From Nevskiaceae bacterium (lineage in GTDB: Bacteria; Pseudomonadota; Gammaproteobacteria; Steroidobacterales; Steroidobacteraceae): DNA of 40,750 bases. Below the pieces are notes generated by a model. The model did no database searches and had not been told where the DNA came from. It worked only from the letters and a program-made list of their open reading frames with translations. Each line of letters opens with the position of its first letter. The stretch's first letter is position 1. The DNA is taken from contig VEQP01000024.1 in NCBI GenBank assembly GCA_018883185.1, forward strand, positions 1 through 40,750, in the 5' to 3' direction. Shown here piece after piece: positions 1 through 8,928 of the stretch. A program made the position numbers and the translations under genes.

Positions 1-1119
1 ATGCAGGGCTACGAGCGTGATCCGCGCTCGCTCGGCAAACGCGCCGAGGCCTACCTCAAGAGCACCGGCATCGCTGATGGTGCGATGTTCGGCCCCGAGA
101 ACGAATTCTTCATCTTTGACAGCGTGCGCTGGAAGAACGAGATGCACGGCAGCTCGTACGCGATCGATTCGGTGCAGGGCGCCTGGAACAGCGACACACA
201 GTACCCCGAGGGCAACAAGGGCCACCGCCCCGGCGTGAAGGGCGGCTACTTCCCGGTGCCGCCGGTCGACGCTTTTCAGGACATCCGCAACGCGATGTGT
301 GGGGCGTGTGAAGAGCTCGGCCTCGTCGTCGAAGTGCATCACCACGAAGTTGCCACGGGCGGCCAGTGCGAAATCGGCATTGGCGCCGGCGGTCTCGTCA
401 AGAAGGCCGACGAAGTGCAGATCCTCAAGTACGCCGTGCACAACGTCGCCCACGGCTACGGCAAGACCGCGACCTTCATGCCGAAGCCGCTGGTCGGTGA
501 CAACGGTTCGGGCATGCACGTGCACCAGTCGCTGCAGAAGGACGGCAAAGCCCTCTTCGCCGGTGACAAGTACGGCGGCCTCTCTGAGACGGCGCTCTAC
601 TACATCGGCGGCATCATCAAGCACGCCAAGGCGCTGAACGCATTCACCAACGCCGGCACCAACAGCTACAAGCGTCTGGTGCCGGGCTTTGAAGCACCGG
701 TGATGCTTGCCTACTCGGCGCGCAATCGGTCGGCTTCGATCCGCATCCCCTGGGTCGCCAATCCGAAGGCGCGCCGTATCGAAGTGCGCTTCCCGGACTC
801 GTCCGCGAACCCGTACTTTGCGTTCGCCGCCATGATGATGGCGGGCCTTGATGGCATCCAGAACAAGATTCACCCGGGCGATCCGGCCGACAAGGACCTG
901 TACGACCTCGAGCCCGAGGAGGCGAAGCACATCCCAACCGTGTGCCACTCGCTCGACATGGCGCTTGAACACCTCGATAAGGATCGGGAGTTCCTCACTC
1001 GCGGCGGTGTATTCACCAACGACGTGATCGATGCCTACATCGGTCTGAAGTTGCAGGAAGTCACGCGTTTCCGCATGAGCACGCACCCGGTCGAACTCGA
1101 CCTCTACTACAGCTGCTGA
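1..1119 (+). CDS. glnA: Glutamine synthetase type I, 3' part (5' end outside window)
   Basis: Makes glutamine from glutamate, ammonia and ATP; cytoplasmic dodecamer and main ammonia-assimilation enzyme. The frame is open from base 1, and its first residues ([10 protein letters not shown]) align with about residue 98 of the roughly 469-residue enzyme, so the ATG at base 1 is internal and the true start lies to the left. Visible family features are the EFFIFD stretch, the [10 protein letters not shown] glutamate/metal region, the NGSGMH nucleotide-site motif and the SASIRIP segment. The adenylylation site is present as [11 protein letters not shown], with its Tyr codon at 901-903, so control by GlnE is expected. 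glnL follows after 17-29 bases with no visible terminator, suggesting a glnA-glnL-glnG operon. The glnA promoter is not in the window. Identity is certain; only the missing N-terminus is unknown. Confidence 0.98.
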   Translation: MQGYERDPRSLGKRAEAYLKSTGIADGAMFGPENEFFIFDSVRWKNEMHGSSYAIDSVQGAWNSDTQYPEGNKGHRPGVKGGYFPVPPVDAFQDIRNAMCGACEELGLVVEVHHHEVATGGQCEIGIGAGGLVKKADEVQILKYAVHNVAHGYGKTATFMPKPLVGDNGSGMHVHQSLQKDGKALFAGDKYGGLSETALYYIGGIIKHAKALNAFTNAGTNSYKRLVPGFEAPVMLAYSARNRSASIRIPWVANPKARRIEVRFPDSSANPYFAFAAMMMAGLDGIQNKIHPGDPADKDLYDLEPEEAKHIPTVCHSLDMALEHLDKDREFLTRGGVFTNDVIDAYIGLKLQEVTRFRMSTHPVELDLYYSC

Positions 1120-1148
1120 CGGCACGGTCGTGATGCGTGGTCACACCC

Positions 1149-2252
1149 ATGGCGGTTGAACGTCTCTTCGAGACGTTTGCCGCGCATCACGACCCGTCGG
1201 ATCTGCTCGATGCGCTGCTCACAGGCATCGTGTTGCTCGATGCGGAATTTCGCATCATCCACGCCAACGTTTCGGCTCAGGGGCTGCTGGCCGTTGGACT
1301 TAACCAGTCCCGCGGTCGGCCGCTCACCGACCTGTTCGTTGATGGGCAGGTGCTCGGTGCGGCGCTGTCACGCGCGCGGGATCGGGGCGAAGTCGTCAAC
1401 GAGTGTGAAGTCAGCCTGCGCCCTGTCAGCGCGCCGCGCGAGGCACGTATCGTCGATGCCATCGTCAGCCCGGTGGACGATGTCACTGGTGCGCGACGTT
1501 TTCTACTCGAACTGTCGGATGCGGCTCCACGCGCTCGTCTGAGCCGCGACAACGAGTTGCGATCCCGCCTCGAGGGCAACCGCTTGATGACGCGGCAGCT
1601 CGCTCACGAAATCAAAAACCCGCTCGGCGGCTTGCGCGGCGCCGCGCAGCTACTTGCGCGCCAGTTGCCCGATGCGGATTTGCGCGAATACACCTCCGTG
1701 ATCATCAACGAGGCCGATCGTCTGACGGCGCTCGTCGACAGCATGACGAGCCCGGCACGTCCGACGCAAAAGGCCGTGATCAATGTGCACGAGATCTGCG
1801 AGCACATCTATCGCTTGTTGCGTGCTGAGTCCGGTGCCGAGGTGCGCATCGAGCGCGACTACGATCCCAGCATTCCGGAAGGATTCTTTGATCGTAACCA
1901 GCTCGTCCAGGCGCTGCTTAATTTGTGTCGAAATGCACTGCAGGCCATCGGCGAGCGCGGCACGGTGACCTTGCGTACCCGCGCCATCACTCAGGCCCAC
2001 ATCGGTCTGGTTCGGCATCGATTGGCTGCGCGCATCGACGTACTCGATGACGGCCCCGGTGTGCCGCCCGCCATTCGCGGCAGTCTGTTTTTCCCGCTCG
2101 TTACCGGCCGCGCCAACGGTACCGGTCTCGGTCTTGCGCTGTCGCAGGAACTCGTCAACCGCAACGGCGGCATCATCGAATACGAGAGCGAACCAGGCCG
2201 GACCGTGTTCTCGGTTCTACTGCCACTCGAGCTCGCGGAGGGCGTGTCATGA
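1149..2252 (+). CDS. glnL: Nitrogen regulation sensor histidine kinase NtrB
   Basis: Cytoplasmic kinase/phosphatase that sets NtrC phosphorylation in response to nitrogen status through PII. It has no membrane segment. A PAS domain covers about residues 15-110. The H-box LAHEIKNPLGG has its phospho-acceptor His at residue 153 (codon 1605-1607) and is nearly identical to E. coli NtrB. The ATPase domain shows the N-box (NLCRNALQA), G1 (DDGPGVPP) and G2 (GRANGTGLGLAL). Length is 367 aa against about 349 in E. coli. The start is uncertain: ATG at 1149 was chosen over an in-frame GTG at 1137, and neither has a clear Shine-Dalgarno sequence. The stop overlaps the glnG start as ATGA (2249-2252), so the kinase and its regulator are translationally coupled. 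Confidence 0.96.
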   Translation: MAVERLFETFAAHHDPSDLLDALLTGIVLLDAEFRIIHANVSAQGLLAVGLNQSRGRPLTDLFVDGQVLGAALSRARDRGEVVNECEVSLRPVSAPREARIVDAIVSPVDDVTGARRFLLELSDAAPRARLSRDNELRSRLEGNRLMTRQLAHEIKNPLGGLRGAAQLLARQLPDADLREYTSVIINEADRLTALVDSMTSPARPTQKAVINVHEICEHIYRLLRAESGAEVRIERDYDPSIPEGFFDRNQLVQALLNLCRNALQAIGERGTVTLRTRAITQAHIGLVRHRLAARIDVLDDGPGVPPAIRGSLFFPLVTGRANGTGLGLALSQELVNRNGGIIEYESEPGRTVFSVLLPLELAEGVS

Positions 2253-3685
2253 GTGCGCGGCCGTTGCGTGTTTGGCTGGTCGATGACGACGCCTCGATTC
2301 GTTGGGTGCTCGAGCGAGCTCTCAAGGGCGCAGGCATGTTGCCGCGGGTCTTCGAGGCGGCGGAGCCGGCGCTCGAAGCCTTGCGCGCCGATAGCCCCGA
2401 CGTGCTGGTCACCGACATCCGCATGCCGGGTCTCTCGGGGCTCGACCTTGTCCGTAAGATTCACTCCGCACGCCCACAGTTGCCCGTCATCGTCATGACG
2501 GCGCACGCCGATCTCGACAACGCCGTGTCTGCGTACGAAAGCGGTGCGTTCGAATATTTACCCAAGCCCTTCGATATCGACCAGGTCGTCGAGCTCGTGA
2601 AGCGCGCCGCGCAGAGCGTGCAGCGCTCGAGCCCCGACAGTGCAGCGGATGGGCGCATGTCCGGTCTGCTCGGCAAAGCACCGGCGATGCAGCAGGTGTT
2701 CCGCGCGATCGGTCGATTGTCGCGCTCCGCGGTCACCGTCTTGATCACCGGTGAATCGGGCACGGGCAAGGAGCTCGTGGCGCGAGCGCTGCATGGCCAC
2801 AGCCCGCGCGCCAACAAACCGTTCATCGCACTCAATACCTCCGCCATTCCGTCGGAGCTGCTCGAGTCCGAGCTGTTCGGTCATGAAAAGGGTGCGTTTA
2901 CCGGCGCCGATTCACTGCGTCGCGGTCGTTTCGAGCAGGCCGACGGCGGCACGTTGTTTCTCGATGAGATCGGCGACATGTCCACACCGCTGCAGACGCG
3001 TTTGCTGCGGGTGCTGGCCGAGGGCGAGTTTTATCGTGTTGGCGGCCAAACGCCGATTCGCGTCGATGTGCGTGTGATCGCAGCAACGCATCAAAATTTG
3101 GAAGATCGGGTCAGCCGTGGTCTGTTCCGCGAGGACCTGTTCCATCGACTGAACGTGATCCGCATCGAGCTGCCGCCACTGCGCGCCCGTCGCGAGGATG
3201 TAGCTGATTTGCTCGAGCATTATCTGCGGGTGGCGGCGCAGGAATTAGGCGTCGAACACAAGACGCTGGCGAAGGAGGCGCGCGCGGCACTCGAGGCGTA
3301 TCAGTGGCCCGGTAACGTTCGCGAACTCGTCAATCTGTGTCGGCGTTTGTCGGTGCTTGCGCCCGGCAGCGAGATTCGTCTCGACGACCTACCCACCGAA
3401 ATTCTGGGCGCGAGTCTTGCGCAGGATGCGCAGGGATGGTCGGCACTGCTGGCACGCTGGGCTGAAACCGAGGCGTTGCATGGCGCTGCGCCCCCGTTGC
3501 TCGATACGGCTTTACCCGAGTTTGAACGTACGTTGATCCGCGTGGCGCTGAAGCATACCCAGGGTCATCGACAGGATGCTGCGCGCCTGCTCGGTTGGGG
3601 GCGCAATACCTTGACGCGCAAGCTCAAAGAACTGGGCATGGAAGAGGGCGACGCGGACGAAGCCCCGAATGACGCGGCGGCGTAA
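2249..3685 (+). CDS. glnG: Nitrogen regulation response regulator NtrC (sigma-54 activator)
   Basis: DNA-binding activator of sigma-54 promoters, phosphorylated by NtrB under nitrogen limitation. The receiver domain (about 5-120) has the acidic DDD at 12-14 and the phospho-acceptor Asp56 in VTDIRMPG. The AAA+ domain has Walker A GESGTGKE at 168-175, the sigma-54 contact loop GAFTGA at 215-220 and Walker [10 protein letters not shown]. The C-terminal Fis-type helix-turn-helix includes [20 protein letters not shown]. Length is 478 aa against about 469 in E. coli. The TAA stop at 3683-3685 abuts the convergent glgA stop with no base between, so any terminator must lie inside coding sequence. The adjacent glycogen genes carry a dyad resembling an NtrC site in their divergent promoter, reported separately. 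Confidence 0.98.
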   Translation: MSARPLRVWLVDDDASIRWVLERALKGAGMLPRVFEAAEPALEALRADSPDVLVTDIRMPGLSGLDLVRKIHSARPQLPVIVMTAHADLDNAVSAYESGAFEYLPKPFDIDQVVELVKRAAQSVQRSSPDSAADGRMSGLLGKAPAMQQVFRAIGRLSRSAVTVLITGESGTGKELVARALHGHSPRANKPFIALNTSAIPSELLESELFGHEKGAFTGADSLRRGRFEQADGGTLFLDEIGDMSTPLQTRLLRVLAEGEFYRVGGQTPIRVDVRVIAATHQNLEDRVSRGLFREDLFHRLNVIRIELPPLRARREDVADLLEHYLRVAAQELGVEHKTLAKEARAALEAYQWPGNVRELVNLCRRLSVLAPGSEIRLDDLPTEILGASLAQDAQGWSALLARWAETEALHGAAPPLLDTALPEFERTLIRVALKHTQGHRQDAARLLGWGRNTLTRKLKELGMEEGDADEAPNDAAA

Positions 3686-5134
3686 TTAGCTTCTAAGCCG
3701 ACAAGAGCGATACAGGGACGTGTAGGCCGCCGCGGCCGCGGACCAACTGTGATCGCGATTCATGGCATTTTGCTGCAGCGTCCGCCAATGCGGACGGTCA
3801 CGCCACGCGATGAGCGCTCGTTGCACGGCGTCGCTGAGAGCCCCTGCATCGGCTGTATCGAAAGTGAAACCGGTCGTAGTGTCGACCGTATCGGCGAGGC
3901 CACCGACACGACGCACCAAGGGCAGGGTGCCATAACGCAGACCATAGAGTTGAGTGAGACCGCAGGGCTCGAAGCGCGACGGCAGTAGGATGACATCGGC
4001 GGCTGCGATAATTTGATGCGCCAGCGCCTCGTCGTAGCCAATTTGCACGCCCACAGCCGTCGGGTGCGCGCGCGCCGCTTCGCGAAACGCACTTTCGAGC
4101 GCCGCATCGCCGCTGCCGAGCAGCACCAGTTGCGCTCCGGCTGCGAGCAACCCCGGCAATACCTCGAGAAGCAGATCGAGACCCTTCTGTTGCGAGAGGC
4201 GACTGACCACGGCGAAAAGTGGCGCGTCGCTGCGAACCGCAAGCCCCAGCTCCTGTTGCAGGAACGCCTTGCATTGCGCTTTACCGTCGAGATCTGCAGC
4301 GTCATATGTCGCGGCGAGGTGCGCATCGGTCGCGGGGTTCCACACCGCCGGATCGACGCCGTTCAAGATGCCATGCAGATCATCCGCTCGGCTGCGCAAG
4401 ACGCCCTCGAGGCCACAGCCGAATTCCGCGGTGGTGATCTCGCGGGCATACGTCGGGCTCACGGTGCTGATTGCATCCGCGTCGACCAAGCCTGCTTTCA
4501 TGAACGACAACTGGCCGTGGAATTCGAGTCCATCGAGTCCATCCAGACATCGAGCGGGCAAGCCTAGCAATGGAAAATCGCCGAGCTCGAAGCGCCCCTG
4601 ATAGGCGAGGTTGTGAACGGTGAATACCGTTCGCGATCGACGAGGCGGGTGCAGCCGAAGCATCGTGCAGGCAAGTGCCGCATGCCAATCGTGGCAGTGC
4701 AGCAACTCCGGTTGCCACTGCGGGCCGGCATCGCCGGCGGCCAGATGTGCGCCGTACCAGCCGAGCAGCGCAAAACGCTGCAGATTGTCGCGCCATTCCC
4801 GACCCGCCTCATCCTGATACGGACCCCCGTCGCGCGCATACAGATATGGCGCATCGATGACGTAGACCGGCAGTTCGCCATCGGTCAATACGCCTTGGCG
4901 CAGTGTTACGCGCGCGGCACCAAACAGTGTTCCACCGTCATGGACTTTCCGGGAGCGGCGCAACGCATCGAGAACGGCTGGGTAGCCGGGCAGCAGCACG
5001 CGGGCATCAAGCCCGGCTGCCCGCTGAGCCGCGGGCAAGGCCGCGACCACATCGGCGAGACCGCCGGTCTTCACGAACGGAAACATCTCGGCTGCTACGT
5101 GCAGCACGCGCAAGGGTCGACTCGAGGTGGTCAA
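3686..5134 (-). CDS. glgA: Glycogen synthase (ADP-glucose type)
   Basis: GT5 glycosyltransferase that extends alpha-1,4-glucan chains from ADP-glucose; cytoplasmic. Visible features are the ADP-glucose-binding KTGGLADV motif with Lys22, the HDWHAAL stretch, [11 protein letters not shown], the [11 protein letters not shown] segment and the C-terminal [29 protein letters not shown] nucleotide-binding region (quoted in part as a family hallmark). Length is 482 aa against 477 in E. coli. The start is TTG at 5134, overlapping the glgC stop (TTGA, 5134-5131). No ATG occurs before residue 17, which is already inside the conserved HVAAEMFP region, so a non-ATG start is needed. It is co-transcribed with glgC and converges on glnG with zero spacing. 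Confidence 0.97.
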   Translation of the reverse strand: MTTSSRPLRVLHVAAEMFPFVKTGGLADVVAALPAAQRAAGLDARVLLPGYPAVLDALRRSRKVHDGGTLFGAARVTLRQGVLTDGELPVYVIDAPYLYARDGGPYQDEAGREWRDNLQRFALLGWYGAHLAAGDAGPQWQPELLHCHDWHAALACTMLRLHPPRRSRTVFTVHNLAYQGRFELGDFPLLGLPARCLDGLDGLEFHGQLSFMKAGLVDADAISTVSPTYAREITTAEFGCGLEGVLRSRADDLHGILNGVDPAVWNPATDAHLAATYDAADLDGKAQCKAFLQQELGLAVRSDAPLFAVVSRLSQQKGLDLLLEVLPGLLAAGAQLVLLGSGDAALESAFREAARAHPTAVGVQIGYDEALAHQIIAAADVILLPSRFEPCGLTQLYGLRYGTLPLVRRVGGLADTVDTTTGFTFDTADAGALSDAVQRALIAWRDRPHWRTLQQNAMNRDHSWSAAAAAYTSLYRSCRLRS

Positions 5135-6405
5135 GGTGTCTTCGGCAGGTTGAGCAACATCTGGCGGGTGACGAGCGTGATTCCCGAGGTGGTGCGCAGA
5201 AACCGCGCCGCATCGAGGGCTGCATCTTCGCCGATCACGAGGCCGTCGGGAATGATGCAGCCGCGATCGACCACCGCCCGGCTGATGCGTGCGCCGCGCC
5301 CGACCTGCACGTTCGGCAGCAAGACGCTCCAGTTCACCCGTGCATACGAATGCACTCGAACGCCGCTGAACATCAAGGATCGCTCCACGTGGCCTGAGAC
5401 GATGCAGCCGCCCGAAACCAGAGATTCAATGGCGACGCCGCGTCGAGAGTCTTCGTTATGGACGAATTTCGCCGGCGGCAACTGCGGTTGGTAGGTCCAG
5501 ATGGGCCAGCGATCGTCGTACAGATTGAGCAGCGGATCGGTCGCTGTCAGGTCGATGTTGGCATCCCAGTAGGCATCAATGGTACCGACGTCACGCCAGT
5601 AGGGTTCTTCGTGCTCGCGCGTACCGACGGCGCTGTCGGCGAAGCGATGCGCCACGACCTGATGCTCTCGCACCAGCTTCGGGATCACGTCTTTGCCGAA
5701 GTCGTGACTCGAGTGCGGATCGTCAGCGTCTGCCGACAGCACATCGAGTAGGAACTCGGTATTGAAGATGTACACACCCATACTCGCGAGCGAGCGCTCA
5801 GGCCTGCCGGGAATTCCAGGCGGATCGGCAGGTTTTTCCACGAATTCAGTGACGAGGTCTTTGTCGTCGACGGCCATCACGCCGAAGGCCCGCGCTTCGG
5901 ATCGTGGCACTTCGATGCAGGCCACCGTGCAGGGCTTGCCATGCTCGACGTGATCCGCGAGTGCCAGGGCGTAATTCATCTTGTAGATGTGATCGCCGGC
6001 GAGAATGACCACATACTTGCTGCGGAAACTCTGGATGATGTCGTGGTTTTGATGCACGGCGTCGGCGGTGCCCTGGTACCAGTTCACCTCGTCGAGACGC
6101 TGCTGCGCCGGCAGCACGTCGACGAATTCGTTGAGTTCACCGCGCATGAACCCCCAGCCGCGCTGGATATGCCGCATGAGACTGTGGCTTTTGTACTGCG
6201 TCAGTACGGCGATGCGCCGAATGCCGGAGTTGATGCAGTTGGAGAGCGCGAAATCGATAATGCGGAATTTGCCGCCGAAGTACACGGCAGGCTTGGCGCG
6301 ACGATCGGTGAGGTTGAGCAGTCGGCTGCCGCGGCCGCCGGCGAGCACGAGCGCAACCGTACGCTTCGGCAGATCGAGGCTGGTGGCAAGTTCGTTCGAG
6401 ATCAT
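5131..6405 (-). CDS. glgC: Glucose-1-phosphate adenylyltransferase (ADP-glucose pyrophosphorylase)
   Basis: Makes ADP-glucose from glucose-1-phosphate and ATP, the committed and normally allosterically controlled step of bacterial glycogen synthesis. The nucleotidyltransferase signature [15 protein letters not shown] is followed by the [20 protein letters not shown] substrate region. Further conserved stretches are YQGTADAV, the [10 protein letters not shown] metal/substrate loop and FVEKP. The C-terminal half has the left-handed beta-helix hexapeptide pattern ([16 protein letters not shown]). ATG at 6405 is preferred because a GGGAGG Shine-Dalgarno sequence at 6417-6412 sits 6 bases upstream; a TTG at 6411 is in frame but adjoins that site. 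The protein is 424 aa. First gene of glgC-glgA and divergent from glgP. Confidence 0.98.
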   Translation of the reverse strand: MISNELATSLDLPKRTVALVLAGGRGSRLLNLTDRRAKPAVYFGGKFRIIDFALSNCINSGIRRIAVLTQYKSHSLMRHIQRGWGFMRGELNEFVDVLPAQQRLDEVNWYQGTADAVHQNHDIIQSFRSKYVVILAGDHIYKMNYALALADHVEHGKPCTVACIEVPRSEARAFGVMAVDDKDLVTEFVEKPADPPGIPGRPERSLASMGVYIFNTEFLLDVLSADADDPHSSHDFGKDVIPKLVREHQVVAHRFADSAVGTREHEEPYWRDVGTIDAYWDANIDLTATDPLLNLYDDRWPIWTYQPQLPPAKFVHNEDSRRGVAIESLVSGGCIVSGHVERSLMFSGVRVHSYARVNWSVLLPNVQVGRGARISRAVVDRGCIIPDGLVIGEDAALDAARFLRTTSGITLVTRQMLLNLPKTP

Positions 6406-6411
6406 CGACAA

Positions 6412-6417
6412 CCTCCC
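6412..6417 (-). promoter_or_regulatory. Ribosome binding site of glgC
   Basis: On the minus strand this reads GGGAGG, then six bases (TTGTCG), then ATG at 6405. The spacing is standard for that ATG and leaves none for the upstream in-frame TTG at 6411, so it decides the start. Confidence 0.7.
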
Positions 6418-6437
6418 GGGCCGCGAATCTGGAACAG

Positions 6438-8921
6438 ATGGGCCACGAGTATGATAATTGCATCTGCACCGTCATCGGTGCGATTTGCGCGGTATTTCCA
6501 TTGACAGAGTCCACCCCTGCCCTGCAACCCCACGGTCTTGACGATTGCCTGTTGGGCCAAGTGGGCGTCGCACCCGAAGCCGCTGGCGATTTCGAGCTGA
6601 TGCGTGCCGCGGCGCTGGCCGTCCGTGATGAGCTATCCCGTCGATGGGTGCGCAATGAGCGTCGCGAACGCACTGAAAGGGTGCGTCGGGTGTATTACCT
6701 GTCGATGGAATTTTTGATCGGCCGAACCCTGGGTAATGCCCTGGCCGCGGTCGATATGCAGGGCGATGCGGCGGCCGAACTCGCTGCACACGCGCGCCGA
6801 CTGGAAGACATCGAAGCGCAGGAACCGGACCCCGGCCTAGGCAATGGGGGCTTGGGACGCCTGGCGGCCTGCTTTCTCGATTCCATGGCGACGCTCGGCG
6901 TGCCCTCTATGGGCTATGGCATCCGCTACGAACACGGCATGTTTGCGCAGGCGATCCAGCACGGCAGCCAGGTGGAGTATCCCGATCCGTGGTTGATCAA
7001 TGGCACGCCGTGGGAGTTTCCGCGACCGGCGCTAGACTATTTGGTGCGTTTCGGCGGACACGTGCAGATGACGGAGGGTCAGCCGAGCTGGCATCCGGCG
7101 GGCGAAGTGCTCGCCAAAGCGTACGACTTCGTGATTCCCGGTCACGGTAACGACCGGGTAAGCACCTTGCGACTGTGGCGCGCGGCTGCGCCGGCGCAAC
7201 TCGATCTCAATGCCTTTAACAGTGGTGATTACGCGCGAGCTGCAGGCATCAAGAACGAGTACGAAAATATTTCTTGGGTGCTTTATCCCAATGACAGTAC
7301 GCCGGCCGGGCGCGAACTGCGGCTGCGACAGGAATACTTCTTCGTCTCGGCATCGTTGCAGGACATTGTGGCGCGTCACCTCGCCGAGTTCGGCGAACTG
7401 CACAGCCTGGCCGAGTACGTGGCGATTCACCTCAACGACACACATCCGGCGATCGGCGTCGCCGAACTCATGCGTGTGCTTTGCGATGAGCAGCGTTTCG
7501 AGTGGGCAACCGCTTGGGATATCACCCGCCGCGTGTTTTCGTACACCAACCACACGCTGATGCCAGAGGCGCTCGAGACTTGGTCGGTCGGCCTCGTCGG
7601 GCATGTGCTGCCGCGGCACCTCGACATCATCTATCGCATCAACCAGCAGTTGTTGGACGAAGCCGCCGCCAAGCATCCTGGCGACATGGGTTTGCTGCAA
7701 CGCTTGTCACTCATCGATGAGACAGGCGAGCGTCGCGTACGCATGGCGCACTTGGCCATCGTCGGTAGTCAGCGCATCAACGGCGTCTCCGCCTTGCACT
7801 CCGACCTGCTGGTACAAACGATCTTCCGTGACTTTGCAGGGCTGTGGCCGGAGCGGTTCACCAACGTCACCAACGGCGTTACGCCGCGCCGCTGGCTCGC
7901 CGGCGCGAATCCCGGCCTCTCGGCGCTGCTGGATGGTTGCCTCGGTACTGAGTGGCGGGTCCGACTTGAACAGCTGTCGGGTCTGCGCAAGCGGGCTGAC
8001 GACGCCTCGTTCCGCGCGGCGTTCATGGCGGTAAAGCGAAGCAACAAGCAGCGGCTTGCCACCCTAATCAAACGCGAAGTCGGTATCACCGTGGATCCAG
8101 ACAGCCTGTTTGACGTGCAAGTCAAACGCATCCACGAGTACAAGCGGCAGTTGCTGAACGTGTTGCATGTGGTTACTCGCTACCAAGCGATGCTCGCCGA
8201 CCCGACCCGGGATTGGGTGCCGCGGACGGTCATTTTTGCGGGCAAAGCCGCCTCGTCCTATGTCACCGCCAAAAGCATTATTCGTCTAATCAACGATGTC
8301 GCTGCCGTGATCAACGCCGATGCGCGCCTCGACGGGCGTTTGAAGGTGGTGTTCCTGCCGAACTACAGCGTGTCGATCGCCGAGTGCGTGATGCCGGGTG
8401 CCGATTTGTCCGAGCAGATCTCTACGGCGGGCACCGAAGCCTCCGGTACCGGCAACATGAAGTTGGCCTTGAACGGCGCGTTGACCATTGGCACCGATGA
8501 CGGTGCCAACATCGAGATTCGCGAACGGGTCGGTGATGACAATATTTTTATCTTCGGCCTGCGTACCGCAGAAGTGGCCGAGCGACGGCAGCGGGGTTAC
8601 GACCCGATAGCTTTGTATCACGCGCATCCGGTGCTGCGCCGCGTGCTCGATGCGATTGCGGAGGGTGACTTCTCGAGTGAAGAGCCGGAGCGTTATCGTG
8701 GTTTGATCGATGGGCTGCTGGGCGGCGGCGACCATTATCTACTGCTGGCCGATTACTCGGCCTACGTTGCAACACAAGCTCGTGTGGACGCCTTATTCCG
8801 CGACCGTGAGGCCTGGGCCGCTGCGGCTATCCGCAATGTCGCGGGCATGGGGGTGTTTTCCTCCGATCGAGCGATCAGCGAGTACGCAAGACGGATATGG
8901 CGGGTGGAGCCGCGTCGGTGA
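6438..8921 (+). CDS. glgP: Glycogen/alpha-glucan phosphorylase
   Basis: PLP-dependent GT35 enzyme that releases glucose-1-phosphate from chain ends of glycogen. Strong family features are [71 protein letters not shown] and the PLP-lysine region [17 protein letters not shown] (Lys codon 8460-8462). Length from ATG 6438 is 827 aa against 815 in E. coli. The start is uncertain: residues 1-21 look unrelated to the family and overlap the likely divergent promoter, so the in-frame TTG at 6501 (806 aa) is a serious alternative, although it has no clear ribosome site. glgB follows 7 bases after the stop. First gene of glgP-glgB-glgX-malQ-mscS. Confidence 0.97.
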   Translation: MGHEYDNCICTVIGAICAVFPLTESTPALQPHGLDDCLLGQVGVAPEAAGDFELMRAAALAVRDELSRRWVRNERRERTERVRRVYYLSMEFLIGRTLGNALAAVDMQGDAAAELAAHARRLEDIEAQEPDPGLGNGGLGRLAACFLDSMATLGVPSMGYGIRYEHGMFAQAIQHGSQVEYPDPWLINGTPWEFPRPALDYLVRFGGHVQMTEGQPSWHPAGEVLAKAYDFVIPGHGNDRVSTLRLWRAAAPAQLDLNAFNSGDYARAAGIKNEYENISWVLYPNDSTPAGRELRLRQEYFFVSASLQDIVARHLAEFGELHSLAEYVAIHLNDTHPAIGVAELMRVLCDEQRFEWATAWDITRRVFSYTNHTLMPEALETWSVGLVGHVLPRHLDIIYRINQQLLDEAAAKHPGDMGLLQRLSLIDETGERRVRMAHLAIVGSQRINGVSALHSDLLVQTIFRDFAGLWPERFTNVTNGVTPRRWLAGANPGLSALLDGCLGTEWRVRLEQLSGLRKRADDASFRAAFMAVKRSNKQRLATLIKREVGITVDPDSLFDVQVKRIHEYKRQLLNVLHVVTRYQAMLADPTRDWVPRTVIFAGKAASSYVTAKSIIRLINDVAAVINADARLDGRLKVVFLPNYSVSIAECVMPGADLSEQISTAGTEASGTGNMKLALNGALTIGTDDGANIEIRERVGDDNIFIFGLRTAEVAERRQRGYDPIALYHAHPVLRRVLDAIAEGDFSSEEPERYRGLIDGLLGGGDHYLLLADYSAYVATQARVDALFRDREAWAAAAIRNVAGMGVFSSDRAISEYARRIWRVEPRR
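6466..6481. promoter_or_regulatory. GCACC-N6-GGTGC dyad in the glgC/glgP divergent region, resembling an NtrC site
   Basis: The bases read GCACC, six bases, GGTGC: a perfect 5-base inverted repeat. The strong E. coli NtrC enhancer at glnA has the same arms with a 5-base spacer, so this is a near match that is off by one base. It lies 61-76 bases upstream of the glgC start, beside an AT-rich island (6450-6459, containing TATGATAAT), inside what would be the first codons of glgP if the ATG at 6438 were used. Binding is inference, and any dyad-binding repressor could use the same element. Confidence 0.35.
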
Positions 8922-8928
8922 ACGGCTG

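Noticed and set aside
1121..1136. GGCACG...TGC before glnL considered as a sigma-54 promoter
   Set aside because: GG and GC are 12 bases apart instead of the required 10.
3730..3741. 12-base palindrome CCGCGGCCGCGG at the 3' end of glgA considered as a terminator
   Set aside because: A perfect palindrome without a loop and without a T run inside coding sequence; it is explained by GC-rich codons.
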